From Flavobacterium agrisoli (lineage in GTDB: Bacteria; Bacteroidota; Bacteroidia; Flavobacteriales; Flavobacteriaceae): DNA of 64,000 nt. Below are positions 7,415 to 16,241 of this stretch, piece after piece. Under the pieces are notes generated by a model. It saw only the letters and a list, made by a program, of their open reading frames with translations, was not told the origin of the DNA and made no database searches. The stretch spans positions 620,001-684,000 of the forward strand of contig NZ_JAEHFV010000002.1 in the NCBI RefSeq assembly GCF_016522065.1, in the 5' to 3' direction. Each line of letters starts with the position of its first letter. The first letter of the stretch is position 1. Both the position numbers and the translations under genes were made by a program.

Positions 7415-9502
7415 ATGAAAAATAAAGTTTTGTTAGTTTTTATGTGTTCTATGTCAGGTGTATACGGTCAACAAAAAGACTCGATTGTGCCTCAAAACAC
7501 AAATTATTTAGATGAAATAGTAGTAACGGGCACCAAAACTTTTAAACGAAAAACCCAAAGCCCGGTGATGGTTACGCTTTTAGATAGTAAAGATTTGAGT
7601 AATTTGCAGGTTTGCAATTTGTCTGAAGGTTTAAAATTTCAGCCAGGTTTACGAGTAGAAACGGATTGTCAAACCTGTAATTATACGCAATTAAGAATGA
7701 ACGGTTTGGCAGGCGGTTATTCGCAGATTTTAATAAATGGTCGCCCTATTTTTAGTCCGTTAATGGGTTTGTACGGAATGGAGCAATTGCCGGTAAACAT
7801 GATTGAACGCATCGAAGTAGTACGGGGAGGAGGTTCATCCTTGTATGGTTCTAGCGCTATTGGCGGAACGGTAAATGTGATTACGAAAGTGCCCAAAAAA
7901 AATGCATTCGAACTCAATTCTACTTATTATAACATAAAAGGAAATAGTCCTGATTTTAATTTAAATGCGAATACGACTTTGGTTAACGAGGCCGAAAACG
8001 CAGGTATCTCTTTATTTTTGAGTCATCGAAATCGGGATTTTTATGATGCCAATGGCGATAATTTCTCTGAAATTCCGAAAATAAATAACAATTCGTTTGG
8101 AATTAATTTTTTTGTACTTCCATCAGAAAACCAAAAAATAGAAGGGAGTATTAGCCACTTGAATGAATACCGATTTGGAGGTGAAATGGTAACGGAACCG
8201 GCTTATTTAACCCAGCAATCGGAAGAAAGAAATCATAAAATTTGGTTGGGAAGTTTGGATTATCAAATTAATTTTGAAGATAAAAAAAATACGTTAATTG
8301 CTTATACGGCTTGGCAAAACACGAATCGGAATCATTATACGGGCGTTTTTCCTGATGATCCCATAGCTATCGAAAAACATCTGCTACAACCCCCTTACGG
8401 TATTTCGAACACCCAAACGCTCCAAGGTGGTTTGCAGTGGAATCATAAAATCAATTCTTTTTTTAACGGGACGAATGTTTTGACTTTAGGAACCGAGTAT
8501 ATTTCGGATAACGTTTTTGATGAAATCAAGGCGTACCAGTATGTAGTGGATCAGCATACTAAAGATTTCGGTGGTTTTTTTCAAAGTGATTGGGAAATCA
8601 CGCCAGAGTTGGATTTGTTGTCCGGAATTCGATTGGATCACCATAATTTAGTTGAACATGTGATTGTGAGTCCGCGATTGGCGCTCTTGTATAAGTTAAA
8701 AGACAATACTCAATTCCGATTTAGTTTCGGAACCGGTTTTCGGGCTCCTCAAGCTTTTGATACTGATTTGCATATTGCTTTTGCAGGAGGAGGGGTTTCG
8801 CGCGTGATTTATGATCCAGATTTAAAAGAAGAGCGCTCCGAAAGTTTTAGTGCCTCAATTAACTATGATAAAGCAACAAGTAATTGGGTAGCTGGTTTTA
8901 CTTTGGAAGGTTTTTATACGCATTTAAAAAAGGCGTTTGTTCTTCAAAATATTGGAACGGATGCATTTGGAGAAGTATTCGAAAAACAAAACGGACCAGA
9001 TGCTTTTGTTAAAGGAGCAACCCTAGAATTACGCGCCAATTACAATCGAAAAATTCAAATCGAAACAGGTTTTACCCTTCAATCAAGTGTTTATGATCAG
9101 CCGGTTTCTTATATAGAAGGTGTTTCGCCTACCGCCGAATTTTTGAGAACACCCAATCAGTATGGATTTGGAGTCTTAACTTTTACTCCGAATTCAAGAT
9201 GGAATTTTAATCTGAATTATGTTTTTACGGGAGTCATGAAAGTGGCCCATTTTGCTGGTGCACCAAATCAAAATACAGACGAAATGGTTATAACGCCTCA
9301 TTTTTCAGAACTAAATACTAAAATTGGCTATGTCATTACTTCGAAGAAATTCGGACTTAATTTTGAAATGTATGGCGGAATAAAAAATATCTTCGATCAA
9401 TACCAATCGGATTTTGATATCGGAAAAAATAGAGATAGTAATTATGTGTATAGCCCTGCTTTACCTAGAACGGTTTTTGCAGGTCTGAAAATTTTTCAAT
9501 AA
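7415..9502 (+). CDS. TonB-dependent outer-membrane receptor, probably metal-linked
   Basis: Outer-membrane active transporter of 695 residues. It has a signal peptide (to VYGQ), a TonB box at about 32-40 (LDEIVVTGT), a plug domain (LRMNGLAGGYSQILINGRP, VRGGGSSLYGSSAIGGTVNV) and a 22-strand-type barrel ending in aromatic residues (GLKIFQ). It lacks the carboxypeptidase-like N-terminal domain seen in SusC-type receptors. The plug carries a CxxC (C85, C88) just before the loop that in relatives contacts substrate. It is divergent from mntH-mntR and its promoter carries a palindrome, so metal or metal-chelate import is the likely job. Substrate is not readable from sequence. Confidence 0.9.
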   Translation: MKNKVLLVFMCSMSGVYGQQKDSIVPQNTNYLDEIVVTGTKTFKRKTQSPVMVTLLDSKDLSNLQVCNLSEGLKFQPGLRVETDCQTCNYTQLRMNGLAGGYSQILINGRPIFSPLMGLYGMEQLPVNMIERIEVVRGGGSSLYGSSAIGGTVNVITKVPKKNAFELNSTYYNIKGNSPDFNLNANTTLVNEAENAGISLFLSHRNRDFYDANGDNFSEIPKINNNSFGINFFVLPSENQKIEGSISHLNEYRFGGEMVTEPAYLTQQSEERNHKIWLGSLDYQINFEDKKNTLIAYTAWQNTNRNHYTGVFPDDPIAIEKHLLQPPYGISNTQTLQGGLQWNHKINSFFNGTNVLTLGTEYISDNVFDEIKAYQYVVDQHTKDFGGFFQSDWEITPELDLLSGIRLDHHNLVEHVIVSPRLALLYKLKDNTQFRFSFGTGFRAPQAFDTDLHIAFAGGGVSRVIYDPDLKEERSESFSASINYDKATSNWVAGFTLEGFYTHLKKAFVLQNIGTDAFGEVFEKQNGPDAFVKGATLELRANYNRKIQIETGFTLQSSVYDQPVSYIEGVSPTAEFLRTPNQYGFGVLTFTPNSRWNFNLNYVFTGVMKVAHFAGAPNQNTDEMVITPHFSELNTKIGYVITSKKFGLNFEMYGGIKNIFDQYQSDFDIGKNRDSNYVYSPALPRTVFAGLKIFQ

Positions 9503-9510
9503 ATAATTAT

Positions 9511-9549
9511 ACAATAAAAGCACAAAATTTGATCTTGTGCTTTTATTGT
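9511..9549. terminator. Bidirectional intrinsic terminator
   Basis: Perfect 15-bp stem ACAATAAAAGCACAA / TTGTGCTTTTATTGT between the convergent TonB receptor and trhO genes, followed by T-rich sequence. Confidence 0.9.
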
Positions 9550-9560
9550 TTTTACCTTTT

Positions 9561-10916
9561 TTAGTTTAAAACTTTGTATAATTTGTCCGATAAACGAATT
9601 CGGAACGGGAGTTTGAAAGTAACCGAATCACCCGGTTTTGCAGTCGAAGCCTCTTTTCCGTTTACTATTAATTCGGAAACCGTAATCACTTCTTCACCAG
9701 TAGTTTTTCCTTTAATTAACAATTGATCGCCAATTTTAATCTCATTCGATTCGATTAAAAACTGACCAATCGATGCTTTTGGAAAAAAATGGGTACCTCG
9801 ACCTAAAATTAGTTTTTTTATTTTTTTAGGTTTTTCGATATTTATTTCTTCAGCCGATTCATTGATTTTTGCTGGAATTTCGGAATTGTTTTTAAAAGTC
9901 AGTACTTCCGATTTTCCTTTTCTAAAAACTTTATTTCCAACTTGTTTGCCACGGCGCAATTGTAATTGTTCTTCGGCAGACAAATGAATGGTTTCTTGGC
10001 AAGTAGTTGAGCAACAATTTTCCATTGCAGCTTTACAATCATCACATTGAATAAACAACAAATGACAACCATCATTTGCGCAATTGGTATGATTGTCACA
10101 TGGTTTTCCGCATTGGTGACATTGCGAAATAATATCTTCGGTAATACGTTCGCCCAAACGGTTATCAAATACAAAGTTTTTACCAATGAATTTGCTTTCT
10201 AAACCTTCTTCTTTTATTTGTTTGGCATAATTAATAATTCCGCCCTCTAATTGGTATACTTTTTTAAAACCTTGATGTTTGAAATACGCGCTGGCCTTTT
10301 CGCATCTAATTCCGCCAGTACAATACATCACTAAGTTTTTGTCTTCTTTGTGATTTTGTAATTGTTCGTTGATGATAGGCAGACTTTCGCGAAAGGTTTC
10401 CACATCGGGAGTAATGGCGCCTTTAAAATGACCTACTTCGCTTTCGTAGTGGTTTCTAAAATCGACTACAATGGTATCGGGGTCTTCAAGTATTTCGTTG
10501 AATTCTTTTGCTTTTAAGTGAACGCCTTTGTTGGTTACGTCAAAAGTGGCATCGTTTAAACCATCGGCAACAATTTTATCGCGGACTTTTATAGTGAGTT
10601 TTAAAAACGAATGATCGTCGTGCTCTACGGCAACATTCAACCGAATACCTTTCATGAAATCATAGGCTTCAATAGTCTCTTTAAAAGCATAAAAATGATC
10701 GGCAGGAACAGATAATTGCGCATTAATTCCTTCGTTGGCCACATAAATTCGACCTAAAACCTCAAGCGGATTCCAAGCAATGAATAAGTCGTTACGAAAT
10801 TGAGTTGGATTTTGAATGTGCGCATAAGCATAGAAAGACAACGTGAGTCGTTGTTTTCCGGCATCATCAATCATGATGGCTCTTTCTTCTGCGCTTAAAG
10901 TGTTGTACAGTTGCAT
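9561..10916 (-). CDS. trhO: tRNA uridine(34) hydroxylase TrhO (rhodanese family) with C-terminal extension
   Basis: Oxygen-dependent enzyme that makes 5-hydroxyuridine at tRNA position 34. The start was placed at MQLYNTLSAEE; a longer frame would begin 22 codons upstream inside the leader hairpin. Order: N-terminal acylphosphatase-like domain (about 1-110), rhodanese domain with active-site C199 in CTGGIRC, then the family's Cys-rich segment (CHQCGKPC, CANDGCHLLFIQC). After that come about 100 further residues: a charged linker and a compact beta-rich domain (ILGRGTHFFPKASIGQFLI, GDQLLIKGKTTG) resembling the barrel at the end of U32 peptidases. At 451 residues it is about 100 longer than E. 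coli YceA. Monocistronic. Confidence 0.9.
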   Translation of the reverse strand: MQLYNTLSAEERAIMIDDAGKQRLTLSFYAYAHIQNPTQFRNDLFIAWNPLEVLGRIYVANEGINAQLSVPADHFYAFKETIEAYDFMKGIRLNVAVEHDDHSFLKLTIKVRDKIVADGLNDATFDVTNKGVHLKAKEFNEILEDPDTIVVDFRNHYESEVGHFKGAITPDVETFRESLPIINEQLQNHKEDKNLVMYCTGGIRCEKASAYFKHQGFKKVYQLEGGIINYAKQIKEEGLESKFIGKNFVFDNRLGERITEDIISQCHQCGKPCDNHTNCANDGCHLLFIQCDDCKAAMENCCSTTCQETIHLSAEEQLQLRRGKQVGNKVFRKGKSEVLTFKNNSEIPAKINESAEEINIEKPKKIKKLILGRGTHFFPKASIGQFLIESNEIKIGDQLLIKGKTTGEEVITVSELIVNGKEASTAKPGDSVTFKLPFRIRLSDKLYKVLN

Positions 10917-10952
10917 GCTATAAACGAATTTAAGTTGAGAATAAATATAAAA

Positions 10953-11008
10953 AATGTTGCCTTCACAACATTGCGGTTGCAAAAGTACGTTTTTTTAACA
11001 AATTTCAA
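10953..11008 (-). promoter_or_regulatory. trhO promoter with leader palindrome
   Basis: On the minus strand, TTG (11008-11006), an 18-bp spacer and TACTTTTG (10987-10980) form a full consensus promoter. Just after the predicted start of transcription lies the stem AATGTTG / CAACATT (10953-10972, 6-nt spacer), either a 5' mRNA hairpin or an operator. Confidence 0.7.
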
Positions 11009-11077
11009 AAGCTTGAAGTTTGTTAATAGTTTTTAAATGGGTTTAAATATCGAAATAGAACTTTGATTATTAAAGTA

Positions 11078-12508
11078 TTATAAGCTGCCTCCTAACGCAA
11101 GATACAAATTGACGCGTTGTGTGATTTTTTCGTTTTGTACTCGTAAGAGGGTTAGTTTGCTGGCATATAGACTTAATTGCTGTTGCGATACAGAGCGCAT
11201 ATCGGTTTTTCCTACTTCGTATAACTGTTTTTCTAACTCAAATGCTTTTTGACTGCTTGTAACGGCTGAGGAAAGGAATTTTTCCCTTTGAAGGAGAATT
11301 TGCGTGCTATTTAGTGCGTTTTCAACATCATTAAAGGCATTTAATACTACTTTGGAATATTCGTAAACCGCTTGTTTTTGTTCTGAAGTTCTAATAGCAA
11401 TAGATGCTTTTATTCCGCCACCTTGATAAATCGGAAAACTGGCAATACCTCCAGCTCCCGAAACGGGGTTTTCAAAATCAGATTTCAAGTTTAAGAAAGA
11501 GCTGGTAAGCTCTCCAAAATTGGCAGTTAATTTCAAATTGGGTAATCGATTGGCTTTTGCTTCTTCAACTTTATGAAAAGCGGCCTCAAAGCGTTTTTGT
11601 GCAGCTTTTAAATCGGGTCTTCTTTCTAGCATTTGCAATGGAATACCGGCTGGAATTTCATTTTCTATAATAGCTAAGTTTTTAGTTGTTTCTAATTCTG
11701 CACCTGGATAGCGACCTATCAAAATTTCTAAGGCTCTAATTTGATTGTTGTATGCCAATTGCATTTTTTGAAGTCCATCGTTGGTTGAACTTAAATTGGC
11801 TTTTGCAATTTCATAATCTATTTGATTGCCAATACCAATGTCGAATCTTTTTTTTGCCAAATCGGCTAATTGGTTATTGGTTTTAACCATTTCTTGAGCT
11901 AGTAACAATTCTTGATAAATTTCGGCGGCATTGTACCAATTTCGCACTACGGCTGCTGCGATTGAAAGTTGAGCCGCATGGTAACTTTCAACTGTAGCAT
12001 CATAATTAGCAATAGAAGCTGCTTTTGCATTCCGTAATTTTCCCCATAAATCAATTTCCCAAGAAGCGCTTAAAAGTACTCCCGTTATTCCCATGCTGAA
12101 ATCTTGTGCCATATTTGTGCCACCTCGACCTAATAAGTTTAAGGCAGGTCGTAAGGCAGCCTTTGATAAAGCAACGTAACCCTCGGATTGTTCGATTCTG
12201 GAACTCCCAATTAATAAATCGGGATTATAACGAAGTGCTTCGGCAACCAAAGAGTCAAGTACAGGATCATTGAAATCGCCAAGCCAATTCTGAGCAACAG
12301 CTGTTGTATCATTAATAACGGCATCAGTAGGCGCACTTTTCCAAGTGGAAGGAAGAGCAAAGTTCGTAAAGGCAATTTCTTGTAAGTCTTCTGATTTTGG
12401 TGGCGTTTTTACTCTACAAGAAAAGGCTAGCAAAACGGAAAATACTAGTAAAGTTTTTCCAAATTGCGCGCTGAATGTCTGAATGTTATGTTTGCTTGGT
12501 TTTTGCAT
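11078..12508 (-). CDS. TolC/OprM-family outer-membrane efflux factor
   Basis: Outer-membrane channel of the NodT/OprM class, 476 residues. Two repeats of the OEP fold are visible, with the conserved start PTDAV...AQNWLGDFNDPVLDSLVAEALRYNPDL and the GVLLSASWEIDLWGKLRNA stretch typical of OprM-like proteins. Cys31 in LAFSCR is a likely lipid anchor. Its start codon shares one base with the stop of the HlyD gene (TAATG), so the two are translationally coupled and should form one export channel. Confidence 0.92.
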   Translation of the reverse strand: MQKPSKHNIQTFSAQFGKTLLVFSVLLAFSCRVKTPPKSEDLQEIAFTNFALPSTWKSAPTDAVINDTTAVAQNWLGDFNDPVLDSLVAEALRYNPDLLIGSSRIEQSEGYVALSKAALRPALNLLGRGGTNMAQDFSMGITGVLLSASWEIDLWGKLRNAKAASIANYDATVESYHAAQLSIAAAVVRNWYNAAEIYQELLLAQEMVKTNNQLADLAKKRFDIGIGNQIDYEIAKANLSSTNDGLQKMQLAYNNQIRALEILIGRYPGAELETTKNLAIIENEIPAGIPLQMLERRPDLKAAQKRFEAAFHKVEEAKANRLPNLKLTANFGELTSSFLNLKSDFENPVSGAGGIASFPIYQGGGIKASIAIRTSEQKQAVYEYSKVVLNAFNDVENALNSTQILLQREKFLSSAVTSSQKAFELEKQLYEVGKTDMRSVSQQQLSLYASKLTLLRVQNEKITQRVNLYLALGGSL

Positions 12509-13692
12509 TAGTGAAGTTTAAGGATCAACCAATCCATTTTTGTAGAAACACGCACAATTACCTTACGTACCAAATGTATTATTTTTCCGTGTTCGGTATA
12601 AATAGCGCCAGCACCTACTGCTCCAGCGGCTAAAAAGGTATCTTTATCATGGTCGGTTACTTTTAATCGGACTGCAAAGCGATTTTCCTCGGCTGGTGGA
12701 TGTTCTCCTGTTTGAGGGATTATTCCGTTCATACGAACTTGTCCGTCGCTTGTAGCCCAAACAATTTTTTCAACTTCACATTTTATTATTTGATTGGGGT
12801 GTGTGCGTAGCGCAATCTCTGCTTCATTACCCGGTTCTACCATTCGCAATTCATTTTGTTCGTATAAAGCCACAATATATTGTTCATCTTCTACAAAACT
12901 CATCACCGGTTTTAGGGGTAATTGTACTGCCATGGCACCTTCTCGTAATTGTAAATTTATTACTCTTCCATCGGCTGGGGCACGATAAACAGTTTGTTCG
13001 AGCCTCCATTTTGCTTGTTCAATTTGAGATTTTGCTTGTGCCAAATTCGCTCTTGCTTGTGCCACTTCGGATAATTCTCCCGTACTGGACTTCGCCGACA
13101 TCTTTTCGATTATCTGTGTTTTTGCTGCTTTTGATACACCTAATTGTGCTTCTAGATCTTTTAAATTAGCGGCGGCTTGTTCAAAGTCAAATTTCGTTCC
13201 TGCGCCAGATTCAGCCAATGCTTTGGTTTGTGAATATCTTTTTTTGGCGAGTTCGTATTTAGCATTCACAACATTGATTTGATCGGAGGCCGAATTAAGT
13301 TGGGCACTTAGCTCTCGGTTATAATATTGTGCGCTAATGATTTTGGCTGCTAAATTGGGAATGGTAGCTTCTAAATTTTTAATTTCATTTTGAAATGGAG
13401 TAGGATCAATTCGAAACAATACATCTCCTTTTTTTACATGCGAATTCGGTTCAACCGGAACTTCGATTACTTGTCCAGTCACAGAAGGAACAATTTCTAC
13501 CGTATAATTAATTACCCGAACATCATGAGAAGAAGGTGCGTATAAATTCAAAAAAAGTATTAAAATACCGATCAATACCACGGGAATGGTATAAGTGATA
13601 ACTTGCGAGGTGGTATTCCAAGGAAGCCATTTAAATTTAAAAAAGATAAGCCAGGCGAAAAACCCATATATTCCGAGTAAAAGAATTTCCAT
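12508..13692 (-). CDS. HlyD-family membrane fusion protein (YibH-like)
   Basis: Periplasmic adaptor for a multipart efflux system. Two hydrophobic segments at residues 1-21 and 33-51 are followed by the lipoyl half-motif VTGQVIEVPVEPNSHVKKGDVLF, a long alpha-helical hairpin (about 95-220), the second lipoyl half (YRAPADGRVINLQLREGAMA) and a beta-barrel domain. The following gene encodes the outer-membrane factor and the preceding one a DUF3302 protein, matching the E. coli yibI-yibH arrangement with an OMF added. No MFS, RND or ABC pump is adjacent, so the energising partner, if any, is elsewhere. Confidence 0.88.
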   Translation of the reverse strand: MEILLLGIYGFFAWLIFFKFKWLPWNTTSQVITYTIPVVLIGILILFLNLYAPSSHDVRVINYTVEIVPSVTGQVIEVPVEPNSHVKKGDVLFRIDPTPFQNEIKNLEATIPNLAAKIISAQYYNRELSAQLNSASDQINVVNAKYELAKKRYSQTKALAESGAGTKFDFEQAAANLKDLEAQLGVSKAAKTQIIEKMSAKSSTGELSEVAQARANLAQAKSQIEQAKWRLEQTVYRAPADGRVINLQLREGAMAVQLPLKPVMSFVEDEQYIVALYEQNELRMVEPGNEAEIALRTHPNQIIKCEVEKIVWATSDGQVRMNGIIPQTGEHPPAEENRFAVRLKVTDHDKDTFLAAGAVGAGAIYTEHGKIIHLVRKVIVRVSTKMDWLILKLH

Positions 13693-13718
13693 ATATCTAC
13701 TATTTTAAATTCGATTTA

Positions 13719-14150
13719 TTAAAGTGTTTCGGGCTCATCGTTATTTTTACGCTCTTTAAACTCTTTTAAAGTTTCTTCGTGATAATCGCCTTTGTCTGTT
13801 CCGTAGGCCATTTTGTAAAAAACAGGTTTGCTGTAGGCCCACAACCAAGCTAACGGCCATAATAGTCCGCCAAAAACCAGTGATAACAAACACAATGTTT
13901 TAATGGCTTGCGCTTGAGGATGGTTTTTCTTTTCCGCAATTTTTTCAGGTAATATATGAACCATTAAAAAAGCAATTATACCTAAAATTGGTGCTACAAT
14001 CAGGGCAATCCAACTCACTACTTCGGCAATAGAATCTTCCATACTTCCTTCTTTTTCATTGGCTAGTAACAATTGCGAACTGAATAACAGTATTACAATT
14101 ACCATCGGTTTGGAAGAAACGCTTCTAATAAATTTATTAATGCTTTTCAT
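13719..14150 (-). CDS. DUF3302 inner-membrane protein (YibI-like)
   Basis: Small membrane protein of 143 residues. It has a hydrophobic N-terminal segment (VIVILLFSSQLLLA, a signal or membrane anchor), two clear membrane helices (VVSWIALIVAPILGIIAFLMV, TLCLLSLVFGGLLWPLAWLWAY) and a charged C-terminal tail, as in DUF3302. It is first in a three-gene unit, 26 bp before the HlyD gene. Conserved pairing with YibH-type adaptors suggests it is the membrane partner of the adaptor. Biochemical role unknown. Confidence 0.82.
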   Translation of the reverse strand: MKSINKFIRSVSSKPMVIVILLFSSQLLLANEKEGSMEDSIAEVVSWIALIVAPILGIIAFLMVHILPEKIAEKKNHPQAQAIKTLCLLSLVFGGLLWPLAWLWAYSKPVFYKMAYGTDKGDYHEETLKEFKERKNNDEPETL

Positions 14151-14252
14151 AGTTTGATTTTTAATAAAGAAAAATCTCGTTAACTAATTTTTTGAAAGTA
14201 TGAATTTACATATTATTGCCTGATTTTCAAACAATAAAATGAAATTTATAAT

Positions 14253-14279
14253 AAAAAAATGCCTCAAAAAATTGAGGCA
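14253..14279 (-). terminator. Intrinsic terminator after DUF3078 gene
   Basis: Stem TGCCTCAA / TTGAGGCA with a 4-nt loop. On the minus strand it is followed by TTTTTTTATT, closing the suf-side transcript. Confidence 0.88.
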
Positions 14280-14298
14280 CTGGTTTTGTTTTTTCTAT

Positions 14299-15228
14299 TT
14301 AAAATCCGTAATTAACGGCTACACCAAAAACTTCTCTGGTTTGTAATCCTTCAAAAGCATTGTCGTCGTAAATGGCTTGAAATTGAAGGTTGGCAGATAA
14401 GTATTTGTTTATTTTCATTACAATATTTAAGGTGTAATCTATATCTACATTTTGAGGGTCTTCTAAATAATTTGAATACAGATTCAGAATGTTTTCGAAG
14501 GTTACATTGCTCATAATTTCAAATTTGTAATATGCAGAGGCATAGAAACCCAGTTCGTATCGCATGCTTTTGGTATAATCAACTCCAAAATAATCGCCAT
14601 CAATATAACCGGGAACTGAAGTGAAATCGCTATCAACAAAAGTGAATTTAGAAGTAAGAGGCGCAAAGTTTACGCGAAGATTTTCGTGTTTTTTCCAGTA
14701 TAAACCAGGTCTAAATGTCAAATAACCTGGAGACATGAAGTTGGTGTTGTACGTTCTGATTTCGGCACCATTTTCATCTGTTCCATAATCGTATCCTTTT
14801 GAGAATTGCGTTCTAAAATTTAAAAACAAAGAGTAATACCATTCACCAAATGCTTTTTTTCCTAAAATAGAATTGAATTCCAAACGGTCATCGGTCTTTT
14901 TTTCAAAATTAGCATTGTCCGATTGCAAAAGTCCGTACGAAGCTAAGATTTTATTATCCCAACTTAAATCGTCTTTTTTATAATTAAAATCATAGTTGAT
15001 TCCTAAATTCCCCGATATATTGTTTTCACCTCCAGCAACCCAATTGTTGAAATTAGATTGATTGAATAAAAAAGAAATGTTTCCTTTATTGGTCCAGCCA
15101 TTCGGAATGGTATCTGCTAATTTCTTAACAGCTGCTTCGGTATTTTTAGCTAATTCTTTTTCGGTATTTTGCGCTTGTATAAAGTTTGCACATGTTAGTA
15201 GTGAAAGTGCAATTAAGAACTTCTTCAT
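14299..15228 (-). CDS. DUF3078 outer-membrane beta-barrel protein
   Basis: Exported beta-rich protein of 309 residues from the MKKFLIALSLLTCANF start, which gives a clean signal peptide ending IQAQ. The opening GWTNKGNISFLFNQSNFNNW and the alternating aromatic strands to the C-terminal GVAVNYGF are typical of DUF3078, a Bacteroidota outer-membrane barrel family of unknown function. It follows DUF2480 but has its own TATCTTTG box upstream, so it is probably separately transcribed. Confidence 0.85.
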   Translation of the reverse strand: MKKFLIALSLLTCANFIQAQNTEKELAKNTEAAVKKLADTIPNGWTNKGNISFLFNQSNFNNWVAGGENNISGNLGINYDFNYKKDDLSWDNKILASYGLLQSDNANFEKKTDDRLEFNSILGKKAFGEWYYSLFLNFRTQFSKGYDYGTDENGAEIRTYNTNFMSPGYLTFRPGLYWKKHENLRVNFAPLTSKFTFVDSDFTSVPGYIDGDYFGVDYTKSMRYELGFYASAYYKFEIMSNVTFENILNLYSNYLEDPQNVDIDYTLNIVMKINKYLSANLQFQAIYDDNAFEGLQTREVFGVAVNYGF

Positions 15229-15265
15229 TAGAAACAAATTTAAAGGTTATTGTATTTTTGTAAGA

Positions 15266-15273
15266 CAAAGATA
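15266..15273 (-). promoter_or_regulatory. -7 element of DUF3078 gene
   Basis: The minus strand reads TATCTTTG, a full TAnnTTTG match, 37 bp upstream of the DUF3078 start. No TTG at the usual spacing. Confidence 0.5.
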
Positions 15274-15319
15274 CTAAAAAGCCTTAAAGTGTTAATTGTT
15301 TCTTAATGCAAAGTGTAAA

Positions 15320-15829
15320 TTATTTCTTGCTTTCTTTGTAAAGTGGTACAGCCGAGCATGCTTCGCCATACATAATACTTCGGGCAAAGGGTTGTAATCT
15401 TTGTATGGCTAAAAGATAGGCACGAACAGGAACGGGTTTTTTAGAGCATCCTTTGATAATTACAGGTTTGTTTTGGTAAACCGAAAAATCAATTTCTGGT
15501 AATAGGTTTTCATATAAACTGGCTTCCAAATCTTCAAGCGTGCCATTTACCACTTTTTTGGCAAAAGGAACCAAATGCGTGGTTATTAATAGCGTTGACC
15601 AAGCCGGGATAATAGCATCGGTGCTGCAGTTTAGCGCAATGTAATGGTCTTGATATTGTGACCAATCGTGGTTTTTAAGATCTTCTCTAAAGTTTTTTTC
15701 TTTTAATAAAAAACCTTCGATCAACCACTGTGATAAATCAATCTGGGTTCGAATTCCCTTCGGGTAATAATCTTCCAAATCAAAAACTTCGAGTACGCTG
15801 TTGGCGACTTTGTTTACAATTTCGTCCAT
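15320..15829 (-). CDS. DUF2480 family protein
   Basis: Cytoplasmic protein of 169 residues without signal or membrane segments. It matches DUF2480, a Bacteroidota family that recurs at the end of suf clusters; features are MDEIVNKVANSVLEVFDLEDYYP, a central HWIALNCSTDAIIPAW-like stretch (QDHYIALNCSTDAIIPAWS) and KGCSKKPVPVRAYL with a conserved Cys. Its position behind the sufT-like gene suggests a role in Fe-S assembly or delivery. Function not established. Confidence 0.85.
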   Translation of the reverse strand: MDEIVNKVANSVLEVFDLEDYYPKGIRTQIDLSQWLIEGFLLKEKNFREDLKNHDWSQYQDHYIALNCSTDAIIPAWSTLLITTHLVPFAKKVVNGTLEDLEASLYENLLPEIDFSVYQNKPVIIKGCSKKPVPVRAYLLAIQRLQPFARSIMYGEACSAVPLYKESKK

Positions 15830-15845
15830 ATTTTTGTGTAGCTTT

Positions 15846-15901
15846 CAGTATTCAGTTTTAAGTGGTCAGTTTATGAGCTGCTCACTTAAAACTGTTTACT
15901 G
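15846..15901. repeat. Long imperfect inverted repeat upstream of DUF2480 gene
   Basis: CAGTTTTAAGTG (15853-15864) and CACTTAAAACTG (15883-15894) form a perfect 12-bp stem. It extends across a 2-by-2 mismatch by CAGTA / TACTG. CAGT-based words dominate the stretch. It lies in the 83-bp sufT-like/DUF2480 junction, 17 bp before the DUF2480 start. No U-tract, so not a normal terminator. Confidence 0.7.
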
Positions 15902-15912
15902 ATAACTTAATA

Positions 15913-16236
15913 TTATAGCATTCCTAATTCTAATTTCGCTTCTTCGCTCATCAAATCTCTACTCCATGGCGGATCGAATGTAATTTCTACTTCACAATCT
16001 TTGATGTTTTCAATTTTTTTGACTTTTTCCTCTACTTCCCTTGGTAAGCTTTCGGCAACCGGACAGTTTGGAGAGGTTAATGTCATTAAAATTTTAACTT
16101 CGTAATCGGTGTTTACCATTACGTCGTAAATCAAGCCCAATTCGTAAATGTCAACGGGAATTTCGGGGTCGTATATTGTTTTTAAAACTTTTACGATTGA
16201 TTCGCCCAATTCGTTAGTGTCTATTTCTTGTTCCAT
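15913..16236 (-). CDS. sufT: SUF system DUF59 protein (SufT-like)
   Basis: Small Fe-S maturation factor of the DUF59/MIP18 family, 107 residues. The signature TIYDPEIPVDIYELGLIYDV and LTSPNCPVAESLPREVEEKV are complete, including the conserved Cys in the second motif. Such proteins help insert Fe-S clusters into target enzymes. It is 5 bp after sufE in the same operon. Confidence 0.92.
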   Translation of the reverse strand: MEQEIDTNELGESIVKVLKTIYDPEIPVDIYELGLIYDVMVNTDYEVKILMTLTSPNCPVAESLPREVEEKVKKIENIKDCEVEITFDPPWSRDLMSEEAKLELGML

Positions 16237-16241
16237 TTTTT

